Positions 25,698-35,686 of a DNA stretch of 58,926 nucleotides are shown here, piece by piece. The position numbers and the translations under genes are program-made. The DNA lies in NCBI GenBank assembly GCA_018676675.1, contig JABHEG010000239.1, positions 1 to 58,926 of the forward strand. The letters are read 5' to 3'. Position 1 is the first letter of the stretch, and every line of letters begins with the position of its first letter. The DNA comes from Lentisphaerota bacterium. Lineage in GTDB: Bacteria > Verrucomicrobiota > Lentisphaeria > Oligosphaerales > JABHEG01. The notes under the pieces are model-generated. The model was not told where the DNA came from. It saw only the letters and a program-made list of their open reading frames with translations, and searched no databases.

Positions 25698-28600
25698 ATG
25701 AAAACGAAAACACCTCTCTTCACGCCAATCTTGTTCGTTACGGGATGGGCATGCCTATGGGGCATCGCGCTTCAGCCCCCCGCCCGGAGCGCGGAAGCCG
25801 CACGGACGCGCCATCCGGTCAGTCCAGTGGACAGCGCCACATTGCAGCGCAACTGGGACGCACTCCGCCAGCGTGGGCTTCGCCTATTGCCTGTGCCCAA
25901 GCAGATTCAGTTCGAGCAGAAGCCGGTCCTGCTGACCGGGCCACGTGGGCGATCTGCAGTCATCGTGCTCACGAGCGATTCTGAGCGGGGTCGGATCGCG
26001 GCAGATGAGATTGTGTCTCGAATGAGAGACTTCTCCACTCTACCGGCACTTCCGGTGGTCTCCAAACCCAGAGAGGGTGCCTACAACATCGTGATCGAGA
26101 ACGCGTGGCCCAACACCTTCACCCGCGACCGCACGCGTCATTCAGAGGCACGCAAGACCGAACAGGCATATGGTCTCTACCCGAGCCCGGAGGGCATCGT
26201 GCTGAGCGGGCAAGGCGAAATGGGTATGCTCTATGCAGCAGTCACTCTGCGGTGGTTGATCGAGGAGGATCACGGGCAGGTGCTTCTGCATCCTGCAGCG
26301 GTGGTAGACTGGCCGGACTACAAGCACCGTCAGGTCGGCACACTGTTGGCTCCTTACCATACCAACGCAGTTGACCGAGGGCCGGATGCGCATCTGGCAA
26401 ATATGCGCAAACACATTGACTGGCTGTTCCGTATGAAGGCCACCGGCGTGTTCCGCCACACCCTCGGTTCGCAGCGCTATTCCAGTCTTCCCGACAGGAT
26501 CCCAGGCAGTGCCGACGCGCACGCCAGCGCGTTGGGGGTGAATGACTACGGTCGCAGGCGGGGGATCGGGACCATGCACAACGGTAGCGTGAGCTTGGGG
26601 AATCACCCGGAGGACAAAGACCGGCCGGGGTTCGATCAGATGATGCTGGACCGAAACCGTGGACACTACCACTCCTGGGCGCGCCACGACCTCCATCGCA
26701 ACCTGGGCCGTAATATGGCCGGGTTCTGCAGCAACGCCGGATTCGATATGGCCTTCATCCACGCGGTTGATAGCGGTGGAATCCTGGACCCGGAGCTCTG
26801 GTCAGAGCGTGATGCACTGACTCGGCAGACGTACGGCGACGACCGGGTGCAGGCGGATGCGGATATGTTCAACATCTACGCACAAGAGTTTGCCCGGGCC
26901 GGCTCCGAGATTGTCTTCGTTGCTTACCCCTACACAGCAGCCTATCTCAACGAGGAGTTCGTGATGGCGAAGCTCGGCCTCCCCGACAGCGCAGCGGGCC
27001 GGCAGCAAGCCCAGGAACGGATCTCGGATATGGAGGCTTGGATGCGCGGCGTGAACGCAAAGGTGGCTCCCGGCGTGCGCATGTGCATCCGCGAAGCTCC
27101 ACGGGCCGAGATGTTCCGCTTCTACTCAGGCTACCCGGGCCGCCCCATGTGGGTGTACTGGGAACTGACGCACTACAAAAACAGCATCTACCCCATTCTA
27201 ACGACCAACGTGCGTTGCATCGGTGAAGGCTACAGCCCGGAACGGCCGGCCGGCGATGTCCTGTGGGCGAACGACATCGACTACCTCTGGTTCAGTGAAC
27301 CCGTTCGGGTGGCTGCGTGTGAGTACGCATGGAACACTCGTTTCCCCGGCAGCGCGGATTACAGCCCGGCATACATGCACGAAGGCGAGGCCGAAGTGGA
27401 CGACCAGACGGCCCTTGACATCGTGGCTGAACGCGCAGCGGTCGGACTCTGGGGGAGCGAGGCCGGTGCGCTCATGCAGAGCGTGCTGGCCAGCCACCTG
27501 AGTTGGCGCGTCGCAGTCGATCCCAAGGAGACGACCAAGCGGTTGCCGGCCGGTGTCACCCCCCCCCTCATTCGGAAGAACCGGGAAGCCGTACGCCTGG
27601 CGTGTGTGGCCATGAAAGAGCAGTGGGAAAAGGTGAAGGCGGCGAAGGCTTCAGGTCGCAAGCTGATGGACGACTACTCCTATCCCTATTTCGTTCAGTT
27701 CTATGCCATGGCTGTGGCCGCGCGAGCCCACGCCGACGTGCATCTGCGAGAGCTTCAAGCCATGGAGGCCATCCGCTCTGCGGACATGAGCCGGGCCGTG
27801 CAGGAGATCGCGAAGGCCCGAGACGAGCTGGCGTCCAACCAGGCCGCGTATGAGAAAACACGGGCTGAGTTGTCTGACGAGCCGTGGGTGATTCGCTACG
27901 AGGAGTTGAGGCCATCCTGGCAGACCCGACGTCTGGAGGCCAAACTGCTCAAGCCGGACTTTGCCGCGCTGGTTGCTCGGCTTGACAAACTGGACCGAGA
28001 CCGAGACCGGCTCTACGAACAGTTCAATGTGCCCTCGTGGTTCAAGGACTGGTTCGACAAACGCGGCCTGGTCGCGACGAGAACCAGGGAACCAGTCACG
28101 CTCGATGGCGCACTCTCGGAGGCGGCATGGAGCACTGCGATGCCAGTCGACCAGTTCGTGGGTCATCGGCAGTTCAAGGTGATGTCTCTCCCCTGTGATG
28201 CGCGGTTGCTCTACGACGACACACATCTCTTTCTCGGCGTGCGGCTGACGCAGCCTCTGATCCAGGGCATCAAAGAGCCGAAACGCGACATGGATGAGTA
28301 CGCGTTCACCGAGCAGATGGAGTTCCTCCTCGTGCCGGGCGACTCCGGGGAAGGAAACCTGCACCAATTCGTGGTTGACACAGCCGGCAATCTCTTCACG
28401 ATGCGGAAAGCCAGTGTAAGTGGGCAAACCGTACAGAGGATGGAGCAAGGCTGGGCAAGCGGTGCCGAGGCTGCGGTTCAGAGGACCGAAGACGGGTGGG
28501 CTTTCGAGCTGGCCATACCCTTGAGCGCCATCGGGAGGCCAACGCGGGGAGCTTGGCGGGCGGTGTTGGCCCGGGACATGGTGCGTTCTCTCAAGCCGCG

Positions 28601-29801
28601 GCAGGTGGAAACCTACGCGTCTGCGTTCTTCGATGGTGAGAGCTATCACACGGTAGAGCGTTACTCCCGCCTGTCGTTCGTGAGCGGCGCCCGGCCTGCT
28701 TCTCAAAGTGCCCCGGGGCTTCACTTTGTTGAGCCGGCGATGTCAACCCAGACAACCGCGCGCGGCGCAGGGAGTGAGGTATCGTTTGGCCTGCGCATGG
28801 AGACGCGGCACCCTCTTCTGGATGTGGTGCTCCAGGCGGTCGTCCTCGACCGGAGTGACGGTATCCTGGGCAAAGCGGACGTGGCACGGAAGGACGTCGT
28901 CTCCCTGACTCTCTCCACGTCCCGCCCAGTGCGGATCCAACTCGAGAACGAACATGCCGGCGTCAGGCTCAAGGCAATTCTCTCCTACACGAGGCCGGAT
29001 GGTGAACAGCTGACCGTGGCCAAGACAATGGTCCTGGGTGACCCGTCCGGGGCGTTGCGACAGGAAGAGATTTTCGTGGATGGGGTGCTTCCAGGCACGG
29101 GAGCAGTGGCCGTTCCAGTGCATTTCCCAGCCGAGGCAGGAGCAACTCGCCTCCTCTCATTTCAACGGGGAACGATTGAGTTCTGGATTCGTCCCCGGGC
29201 GGACATGGCCTCCCTTCCCGAGCAGTGGGGCGAGCGATTCATGTACCTCTTCCACTGCGGCCCGCAACTGCATCGGCGCCCTACATCCCCCAGCAGAAAC
29301 AGCATGACCATCGTGCACGAAAGGAAGGGGTGGCTCAGCTTCTCCCTGAACAGTCCCGATGGCGATCGGCGGTTGGTCCACTCCCGGCTGCCGGGCTGGA
29401 AGGCTGATGAGTGGCACCATGTGGCTTGTGTCTGGGATGTGAGCACTGGTGGCCACTCGCACCTGGCGCTTTACCTGGACGGCAAGAAGAGCTCAACGCA
29501 CCAGTGGGGACGCAAAGGTGGAACCGAGGACCGAACGCCCATGGTCATGAGGGACGGCGCGTATACGGCTCAGTTGGGCAGCCTCAACTCGGGCCGTCGC
29601 GTCGCCGACGTGGCATTCGACGAGTTGAGGGTCTGGAGCGTCCCGCGTTACGATAGTGATTTCACCCCCTCCCGTGGACCACAGGCGCAGTTGCCGGACG
29701 GTCTCCTCCTTTTCACCTTCGAGGACGGACTGACCGGTCGCTTCCGGATCGATGGACGTGAAGGAACAGTGGCCGCTGCCGTCGGTGCCCAGGGACGATA
29801 G
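25698..29801 (+). CDS. Giant secreted GH20b / CBM9 / LamG protein
   Basis: The ATG at 25698 opens the signal peptide MKTKTPLFTPILFVTGWACLWG. Upstream sequence in the same frame is repeat DNA. The 1367-residue protein has a GH20b-type domain (LLPVPKQIQFEQKPVLLTG...GMLYAAVTLRWLI, ~60-190). A barrel-like region follows to about 600, then a helical stretch, a CBM9-like domain (REPVTLDGALSEAAWSTA, ~797-1000) and a C-terminal LamG domain (IEFWIRPR...VAFDELRVWSVPR, ~1155-1320). The GH20b plus barrel layout suggests hexosaminidase ancestry (GH20 or GH84), but the GH20 Asp-Glu pair is not visible; the equivalent place reads IHAVDSGG. Activity may be altered or lost. It is convergent with the beta-helix giant. 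Confidence 0.75.
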   Translation: MKTKTPLFTPILFVTGWACLWGIALQPPARSAEAARTRHPVSPVDSATLQRNWDALRQRGLRLLPVPKQIQFEQKPVLLTGPRGRSAVIVLTSDSERGRIAADEIVSRMRDFSTLPALPVVSKPREGAYNIVIENAWPNTFTRDRTRHSEARKTEQAYGLYPSPEGIVLSGQGEMGMLYAAVTLRWLIEEDHGQVLLHPAAVVDWPDYKHRQVGTLLAPYHTNAVDRGPDAHLANMRKHIDWLFRMKATGVFRHTLGSQRYSSLPDRIPGSADAHASALGVNDYGRRRGIGTMHNGSVSLGNHPEDKDRPGFDQMMLDRNRGHYHSWARHDLHRNLGRNMAGFCSNAGFDMAFIHAVDSGGILDPELWSERDALTRQTYGDDRVQADADMFNIYAQEFARAGSEIVFVAYPYTAAYLNEEFVMAKLGLPDSAAGRQQAQERISDMEAWMRGVNAKVAPGVRMCIREAPRAEMFRFYSGYPGRPMWVYWELTHYKNSIYPILTTNVRCIGEGYSPERPAGDVLWANDIDYLWFSEPVRVAACEYAWNTRFPGSADYSPAYMHEGEAEVDDQTALDIVAERAAVGLWGSEAGALMQSVLASHLSWRVAVDPKETTKRLPAGVTPPLIRKNREAVRLACVAMKEQWEKVKAAKASGRKLMDDYSYPYFVQFYAMAVAARAHADVHLRELQAMEAIRSADMSRAVQEIAKARDELASNQAAYEKTRAELSDEPWVIRYEELRPSWQTRRLEAKLLKPDFAALVARLDKLDRDRDRLYEQFNVPSWFKDWFDKRGLVATRTREPVTLDGALSEAAWSTAMPVDQFVGHRQFKVMSLPCDARLLYDDTHLFLGVRLTQPLIQGIKEPKRDMDEYAFTEQMEFLLVPGDSGEGNLHQFVVDTAGNLFTMRKASVSGQTVQRMEQGWASGAEAAVQRTEDGWAFELAIPLSAIGRPTRGAWRAVLARDMVRSLKPRQVETYASAFFDGESYHTVERYSRLSFVSGARPASQSAPGLHFVEPAMSTQTTARGAGSEVSFGLRMETRHPLLDVVLQAVVLDRSDGILGKADVARKDVVSLTLSTSRPVRIQLENEHAGVRLKAILSYTRPDGEQLTVAKTMVLGDPSGALRQEEIFVDGVLPGTGAVAVPVHFPAEAGATRLLSFQRGTIEFWIRPRADMASLPEQWGERFMYLFHCGPQLHRRPTSPSRNSMTIVHERKGWLSFSLNSPDGDRRLVHSRLPGWKADEWHHVACVWDVSTGGHSHLALYLDGKKSSTHQWGRKGGTEDRTPMVMRDGAYTAQLGSLNSGRRVADVAFDELRVWSVPRYDSDFTPSRGPQAQLPDGLLLFTFEDGLTGRFRIDGREGTVAAAVGAQGR

Positions 29802-29835
29802 CCCGCACCGTGCAGATCACAGGTCGGGGCGGGCA

Positions 29836-32800
29836 TCACCTCCCCGTTTCGCCCCTCACTTTCGCCTTGACCGTGACTGTCTGTCCCTTCTTGACCCGCA
29901 GCTTGTGTGAGAACGCGCCGTTGTACCACAGCTTTACGCAGTGCGTGCCGGTGTGCGCCGACCTCTCGTCCTTGACCAGAATCGGGAATATGTCGGAGTG
30001 CGATGGCGTGTAGATGTGCCAGCCTGCCGGCAGGCCCTTGGCATTGACGTCCTCGAAACCACCGTTCCGGAATTCCGCGCCCGTTACCACAACATCGTCG
30101 AAATAACCCCACACGGGGAGGAGGTCGTTGCTTTTGCCCTGGCTGGCGTGGGGGCGTCCTCTGATGTGCAGCGACACGACGCCGTCCTTCTCCGGCGTGA
30201 ACGCGATCTCGATGTCTTCCCACGTCTGAGTGGTCAGTTCGGCGCCTTGGCCTCTCAGGTAGATGCCTTCCGGCTTGGCCCAGCGTGCTCCGTAGGGCTT
30301 GCATCCGGCTGTCGACTTCATCGTCACGCCGCCGGCTCTGCCATCAACGTCGATCACGGCCATCGAAGGCGCGTAACTGCTGAAGGCGACATTGCCGAAG
30401 GGCGTCAGCCAGAGCAGACCGCCCTTCTTTACATCGAACGTGAAAGCCCCGGGAGCATTCATCCACATCGCCCAGATGTTGCTGCCCGGTTTGCGCACAC
30501 TGAGATTAAAGAGCAGCCTCGGGTTCCGCTTCTGTGGCTCAATCCCGAGCGAACGGAAGGGGATCTTCCACTCCGCCGTCCATTTCCCGGGACCAACCAC
30601 CTTCGCAGCGTACTCGACGCCCTGGCCAACCCGATCCACAACCCGTAGCGGCGCGCCCGCGGCATCGCTGCTCTCTGCGTGCCCGTTCGCGTAGCCTTGG
30701 AGGACCATGATAGGCCCAATCTTCTCGCTCTCGGCCACGGCCAGCGCGATCTCAACAGCGTCATCCGTCCCCCATCGCTGTCCTCCGGTGATGCCCTTGG
30801 CCGGATCGACATCGTTGATGAATGCAACGCAAAGATGCCCATCGTCCACTTCGATCCATGCCGTGCTCGGGTATGCGACCTTCTTACCATCTGTTCCCCA
30901 CTGGAGGGGGGCCGGGTTATGCGTGTCCACCGGCGCGCCTCCGACCATTCCCGGGTTCCACTCCTGCGTGACAACGTCGCCGTCGATCACGATCTTGCCC
31001 CACGCTCGCTTGGCTCTGAACACGGGCAGACGGCCGGTGAACAGCTTTTCCTCCTGTTCCCGCAACAGCATCCAACGCGGCTTCCAGTCTTTGGGTGGTC
31101 GCTCTGCATTGACCGGCCATGAAGCCCGTGTGTCGCTCTCGCGCAACCCGATCTTGCCGAATGGGATCGGCTTGAGACCGAGCTCCCAGATCGGTGCGTC
31201 CGCTCCGAGAAGAAGACTCCCGTCCTTGCGCTCGACCAGATCGGGATCGACGTCATCCCAGTTGTTCTCTATCCGGATCCAGTCGTCACGTCGCAACGCT
31301 CGGCGCACGTTGAGGAACTGTCGGCCGCCCGCAAAGACGTTGCGTGCAACCAGGCAATGCCAAGGTGCACCAATCGGGTCTCGCCTGAGGAGGTCGCCGA
31401 CGTGCGGGTACTTGCTGTAGGGTGGCTGGTCGTACGGCACGCGTTCCCTGTTCCTGACGCGCATGACGTCGTATCTGAGGCCGTCGCTCTTGCGGGTGCG
31501 GAATACTTTGCCGTCCTTGATCGGCTCATAGGTCCATGCGTCCAACCCAACGGCCGTGGTTGACATGCCTCGTTTGGCATCCACGAGGATGTTGCCGGTG
31601 ATCGTGTTTTCCGGCCCCCCGTTGTGCTTCACCACCTCCCCGACCCGGTAGCAGACATTGCCGGTGAACGTGGTGCCTGACACTGCGCCATCCAGGTGCA
31701 AGACGACGTCATCTGACAAGCACCCCTCGATCGCGTCGTTGATATGGTGGATGTAGTTGTGACGGAGAATGTTCCCGCGGAACGTCCACTCATTGTAGCT
31801 GTAGAACACGCCCGACTCAGTGGTCTCCGTCAGCACCCAGTAGATCTCGTTGTACTCAATCAGATGGTCGTTGCCCCAGTACCACACGGCGACATGTGGC
31901 TCGTGATGGATAAGGTTGTGCGCCGCGCGGTTACCGACCCCGCGGAGGGTGATGGCCCCCGCATGGGTCCGCCACATCTGGCTTGTGTGATGGATATGGT
32001 TGTTCAAGGCGACGTGGTTGGCGGGCACCAGCGTCTGGCGGTCGCCTCCCATAAGCGTCACGCCGCGCCCGCCGACGTGGTGGATGTCGCACCCAATCAC
32101 GCCATGCTCTTTCCCCCCCAGGACATCGACGGCGTTCCCCCCGACGTTGCGGATCTCGCACCCAACCAAGCGATTGTGATCGCCCCCATGGATCGTCACA
32201 GCATCCTGGCGGCCGCACTCGATGGTCAGGTTTCGTATCGTCACATGCGAGGCGTCGCGCATCGCCAGGAGCGGCCCTCTGAGCATGGAGATGCTGACAT
32301 CGGCTTCCTCGAGTGCGGCGGGAGGCCACAGATAGAGCGTGCCCTTGCCCCGATCCAGATACCATTCGCCAGGCGTGTCCAGTTCCTCAAGCAGGTTGAG
32401 CGCGAAAAACCGGCGGCCGCCTTCCGGTCCCGTCCCGTAGTGTGGGGCCGCGGCCAGGTCGATCTGCCGTTTTTCCGCATCGATGCGACTCACCTTGAGG
32501 ATCGAGCACTGGTAGGCTCGGCCCCAGTACCCTTGGAGCCAGACGCCGTCTTCGACGCGCCAGCGGCTCGGCCGATTTCCTTGGTAAAGGAAACTGGCGA
32601 CCTTGGGCCGGTCCCCAAGCTTCGTGAAGTCTCGGACTCCGCCCACGGGTTTCTCGTAGAGGGCAAACCCCTCATTGGGCCAGCGTGCCAACTGCATGCG
32701 GCTACCGTTGCAGAACACTTCAAGAAGCAGGGGGGTGCCCCGGTAGCTCTCTCCCTTGTGTCCGTGTGATGGCGTCTTGTAGGAGAACGTGTCCGGAAGC

Positions 32801-33282
32801 TCGCGCAAGTAGTCGATGATTCCTGCATCCGCCATGTCCAACTGGGTGAGTTTGTTCCGTGCTTCTGCGGGGATACGCTCAAGGACGACGGGGTCGGTGA
32901 CGCGTTTGAAGAGGGAGGCGTCGATTCCCTTGCCGCCACTGAGCCGGACGGTCTCATTGCCGTAGGCTCGGTACACAACGGGTGATGTCTCTGTGCCGCT
33001 GTCTTCGTGACCTAGCTTTAGCGTGCCATTCAGGTAGTGGACGCCCTCGCGGATCCAGACCGTTGCTCCTCCCGACGGGATGCCGTTGGTCGCTCGCAAG
33101 AGGCGGATCGCGTTCCGGGCCCGCTTCACTGTGGCAAAGGGCTCGGCCATTGTGCCCAGATTCTCATCTGCTCCGTCGAGGGCCACATAGAACTCCAGAG
33201 GGACAGCTACGGAGGACATCACCACGCAGAAGAGAAGTACGGGGCACAGCAGGGCCATGGTCCGCGGTGTGTCGTGCTTCAT
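29836..33282 (-). CDS. Giant secreted GH141-like beta-helix with CBM9-like domain
   Basis: The ATG at 33282 follows AGAGGAG and begins a signal peptide (MKHDTPRTMALLCPVLLFCVVMSSVAV); an upstream ATG at 33324 has none. The 1148-residue protein opens with FYVALDGADENLGTMAEPFATVKRARNAI and SPVVYRAYGNETVRLSGGKGI. This is the entry to right-handed beta-helices of the GH141 type (fucosidase/xylanase). Helix coils run to about 650 (HVTIRNLTIECG, NHIHHTSQM, HNLIHHEPHVAVWYWGN, HNYIHHINDAIEG). A CBM9-like domain follows at ~756-960 (KIVIDGDVVTQEW), and a CBM4/9-like sandwich ends the protein. It likely binds and hydrolyses a polysaccharide. The specific family is an inference. Confidence 0.72.
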   Translation of the reverse strand: MKHDTPRTMALLCPVLLFCVVMSSVAVPLEFYVALDGADENLGTMAEPFATVKRARNAIRLLRATNGIPSGGATVWIREGVHYLNGTLKLGHEDSGTETSPVVYRAYGNETVRLSGGKGIDASLFKRVTDPVVLERIPAEARNKLTQLDMADAGIIDYLRELPDTFSYKTPSHGHKGESYRGTPLLLEVFCNGSRMQLARWPNEGFALYEKPVGGVRDFTKLGDRPKVASFLYQGNRPSRWRVEDGVWLQGYWGRAYQCSILKVSRIDAEKRQIDLAAAPHYGTGPEGGRRFFALNLLEELDTPGEWYLDRGKGTLYLWPPAALEEADVSISMLRGPLLAMRDASHVTIRNLTIECGRQDAVTIHGGDHNRLVGCEIRNVGGNAVDVLGGKEHGVIGCDIHHVGGRGVTLMGGDRQTLVPANHVALNNHIHHTSQMWRTHAGAITLRGVGNRAAHNLIHHEPHVAVWYWGNDHLIEYNEIYWVLTETTESGVFYSYNEWTFRGNILRHNYIHHINDAIEGCLSDDVVLHLDGAVSGTTFTGNVCYRVGEVVKHNGGPENTITGNILVDAKRGMSTTAVGLDAWTYEPIKDGKVFRTRKSDGLRYDVMRVRNRERVPYDQPPYSKYPHVGDLLRRDPIGAPWHCLVARNVFAGGRQFLNVRRALRRDDWIRIENNWDDVDPDLVERKDGSLLLGADAPIWELGLKPIPFGKIGLRESDTRASWPVNAERPPKDWKPRWMLLREQEEKLFTGRLPVFRAKRAWGKIVIDGDVVTQEWNPGMVGGAPVDTHNPAPLQWGTDGKKVAYPSTAWIEVDDGHLCVAFINDVDPAKGITGGQRWGTDDAVEIALAVAESEKIGPIMVLQGYANGHAESSDAAGAPLRVVDRVGQGVEYAAKVVGPGKWTAEWKIPFRSLGIEPQKRNPRLLFNLSVRKPGSNIWAMWMNAPGAFTFDVKKGGLLWLTPFGNVAFSSYAPSMAVIDVDGRAGGVTMKSTAGCKPYGARWAKPEGIYLRGQGAELTTQTWEDIEIAFTPEKDGVVSLHIRGRPHASQGKSNDLLPVWGYFDDVVVTGAEFRNGGFEDVNAKGLPAGWHIYTPSHSDIFPILVKDERSAHTGTHCVKLWYNGAFSHKLRVKKGQTVTVKAKVRGETGR

Positions 33283-33616
33283 CACAGTCTCCTCTGGTTG
33301 CCATTTCCCCGTCGCCCGAATCACGGTCCCATTCAGGCGGAGCGAAAGGAGGCCCGGTGTCGCGACCGTGCTCCGGGCATCTCCTTGGGCTGACAGGAAG
33401 ATACGTGTTGTTGCCCGGTTGTCTCCCGGACGGGTCTCCCGCGAGGCGGGTGCTCAGCTCCCTGTGACTGCCGGCAAACGTGCCTTCTCCGTCTCGGGCT
33501 CTGGCTGTGACCGTGGTTTGCTGCAAGTGGCCATGCCGATTCACTCGAAAAGGACAGCGGGTGACTTAGGGTATGCGAATCGGAGCACGTGATTGTTATC
33601 GGAGGAATCATACGCC
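33283..33616. other. 334-bp divergent intergenic region
   Basis: This region lies between the beta-helix giant and the lectin-phosphatase gene and contains ribosome sites for both. A 7-bp inverted repeat CCGATTC (33536-33542) / GAATCGG (33577-33583) lies close to the plus-strand start. No gene or clear sigma-70 promoter is visible. Confidence 0.4.
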
Positions 33617-35599
33617 ATGACGCTCTCGCCAAAAGACCAACGCCACCGGGGGTGCCTCTGGGTGGCATTCATTCTTGTTTCGTTGACAGCGATGGGTGCT
33701 CGTCCCGCGCTGGATGTGACCGAAGGACTGGCGCTGCGACTCGATGCAGCGGACAAGGCTACCATCGACGTTACCACCTCAGGTTCCACAAGCCGGTGGG
33801 GAGATACATCTCCGGAGGGACGACATGCTGCCCAGGAGAATCAGGCACATTGTCCCACGTGGGTGCCGCCGGGAACGGGCGTCCCGGCCGCGATGCGCTT
33901 TGATGGGAAGCAGGATTTTCTGGCGTTCCAGCCTCTGCCGCTGAGGGACTTCGCCGCGTTCGTTGTATTCACCCCCGCAAGCGCGTCAAGCGTGCTCCTG
34001 GGTGATGCGGGCAACCGTGACTGGATCCGCATTGAGCCCCGTGGGATCAAGGCCAAATGGAGCAACTCAACCAGACTTGTCTCCGGGGACCATGGCCTGG
34101 TGAAGTCCGCCCAGATCTTCAGCGTCGTTCGTCAGGGCTCCAAGGCACGCTTCTATCTGGGGGGCCATCTTCGTGGCAGCGTTGACAAGGCCGAACGCTT
34201 CACTCCAGCACACATCGGGCACAAATCCACCGGAGGCAAGACGGAGAATTTCTTCAAGGGCGACATCCATGAAGTCCTGGTCTATGGCCGGGCGATTTCT
34301 GAGGACGAGCATTCCCGGGTGGATCGCTTCCTGACGGCCAAGTGGAAGGCCATCGAGTTGAGCGAGCCAGGCCAGCCCCCCGCCGAACCCGCCGAACCCG
34401 TGTCCGGGATTTCTCACGGTCCAATGCTCGGGGCCGTCTCAGAGACGACCGCGGCGATCTGGTTACGGACCCGCCAGCCGGGTGAGGTCCGCATCGCGCT
34501 GGAGAGCCCCGGGGAACCGGCGCGGGAGATGGTTTTGCAGACTGGTGCCGATGCAGACAACACGGCTGTGGCCAGATTCGAGAGGCTGCGTGTTGACACG
34601 GCTTACAGCTATGAGATCAACGCCGGTGGGGCCCCGTTCCGGGCGTCTTTCCGGACGTTTGGTCCATCCATGACAGCACGGAAGGTGCGCGTCGTCTATG
34701 GCTACGGCTACAGTCCCGGGAACCGCATGAGGGGAGATTCGATCTTCACGCATATGGCACGACGGAAGGGGGACGTCGTCCTCTTTATCGGCGACTTCCC
34801 CTACACGTCATCGGGCAAACGCTCTCAGGTGCATGAACAGAACCGCGTAATCCGGGAGAACAAAGGGTTCACGCCGCTCACGTCCGGTACGCCGACGTGC
34901 GCGGTCTGGGACGACCATGACTTCGGCCCGAACGATTGCGACGGGACGCACCCGAATGCCCAGGAAGCGCTCCAGGCCTTCAAGGAGTATTGGGCGAATC
35001 CACGCTACGGCCAAGCGGACCATCCCGGGATTTACAGCTCGTTCGTCATCGGGGACGTGGAGGTCTTCCTTCTGGATGGCCGCTACCATGCGCGCCAGTC
35101 CGAGGATGCTCCGACCATGCTCGGCGATCGACAGTTCCGCTGGCTCTGTGACAGCCTGAAGGGATCCACCGCCCGTTACAAGCTCCTGGCCTCCGGCACG
35201 CCGTTCGCTCGTGTGAAGAACGACTGCTGGGGAGGGAAGTTCTACGTTGCTGAGCGGGAACGCCTTTTTGCCTTCATCGCGGAGCAGAAGATCGGCGGCG
35301 TCCTTGCCATCTCCGGCGACATCCACCGCTGCGATGTTCATCGGCTACCCATGGGAGGGGGCCGGCATTTCCACGATTTCACCGCAGGTGCGCTGGCTCG
35401 GGTGCACAGGAAACCGCCGAAGGACACGTGGCCTGAAGCCATGCTCTACTCCTACGGAAACACGGAGCGGAACATGTTCGGTGAAATTGACTTTCATCCT
35501 GCATCAGATGCGGAGACCGCGATCACGTTCCGCTCCTTTTCAGGGGCGAATGGTCTTACCTATCGGCTGCGACTCAGTCCTGAAGACCTGGGCTTGTAG
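33617..35599 (+). CDS. Secreted lectin-domain PhoD-like metallophosphatase
   Basis: CGGAGGA lies 10 bases before the ATG at 33617. The 660-residue protein has a signal peptide (to about MGARPA). A concanavalin-like domain covers ~30-245 (LALRLDAADKATI...FFKGDIHEVLVYGRAIS). A fibronectin-like PhoD N-domain follows (GPMLGAVSETTAAIWLRT...TAYSYEINAG). The metallophosphatase core shows FIGDFPYTS, VWDDHDFGPNDCDG, DGRYHARQ and AISGDIHRCDVH as metal sites. PhoD enzymes are extracellular phosphodiesterases/alkaline phosphatases using Ca and Fe. The attached lectin domain may tether the enzyme to a glycan. It is divergent from the beta-helix giant. Confidence 0.82.
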   Translation: MTLSPKDQRHRGCLWVAFILVSLTAMGARPALDVTEGLALRLDAADKATIDVTTSGSTSRWGDTSPEGRHAAQENQAHCPTWVPPGTGVPAAMRFDGKQDFLAFQPLPLRDFAAFVVFTPASASSVLLGDAGNRDWIRIEPRGIKAKWSNSTRLVSGDHGLVKSAQIFSVVRQGSKARFYLGGHLRGSVDKAERFTPAHIGHKSTGGKTENFFKGDIHEVLVYGRAISEDEHSRVDRFLTAKWKAIELSEPGQPPAEPAEPVSGISHGPMLGAVSETTAAIWLRTRQPGEVRIALESPGEPAREMVLQTGADADNTAVARFERLRVDTAYSYEINAGGAPFRASFRTFGPSMTARKVRVVYGYGYSPGNRMRGDSIFTHMARRKGDVVLFIGDFPYTSSGKRSQVHEQNRVIRENKGFTPLTSGTPTCAVWDDHDFGPNDCDGTHPNAQEALQAFKEYWANPRYGQADHPGIYSSFVIGDVEVFLLDGRYHARQSEDAPTMLGDRQFRWLCDSLKGSTARYKLLASGTPFARVKNDCWGGKFYVAERERLFAFIAEQKIGGVLAISGDIHRCDVHRLPMGGGRHFHDFTAGALARVHRKPPKDTWPEAMLYSYGNTERNMFGEIDFHPASDAETAITFRSFSGANGLTYRLRLSPEDLGL

Positions 35600-35686
35600 T
35601 CTGGCTAGTGCGAAGTGGGGGCCGTTTCCCAACCGCTGGCTCAAGGACATTCCCGGCTACCTTCCCGTCGGTGACATGATGTGGGT

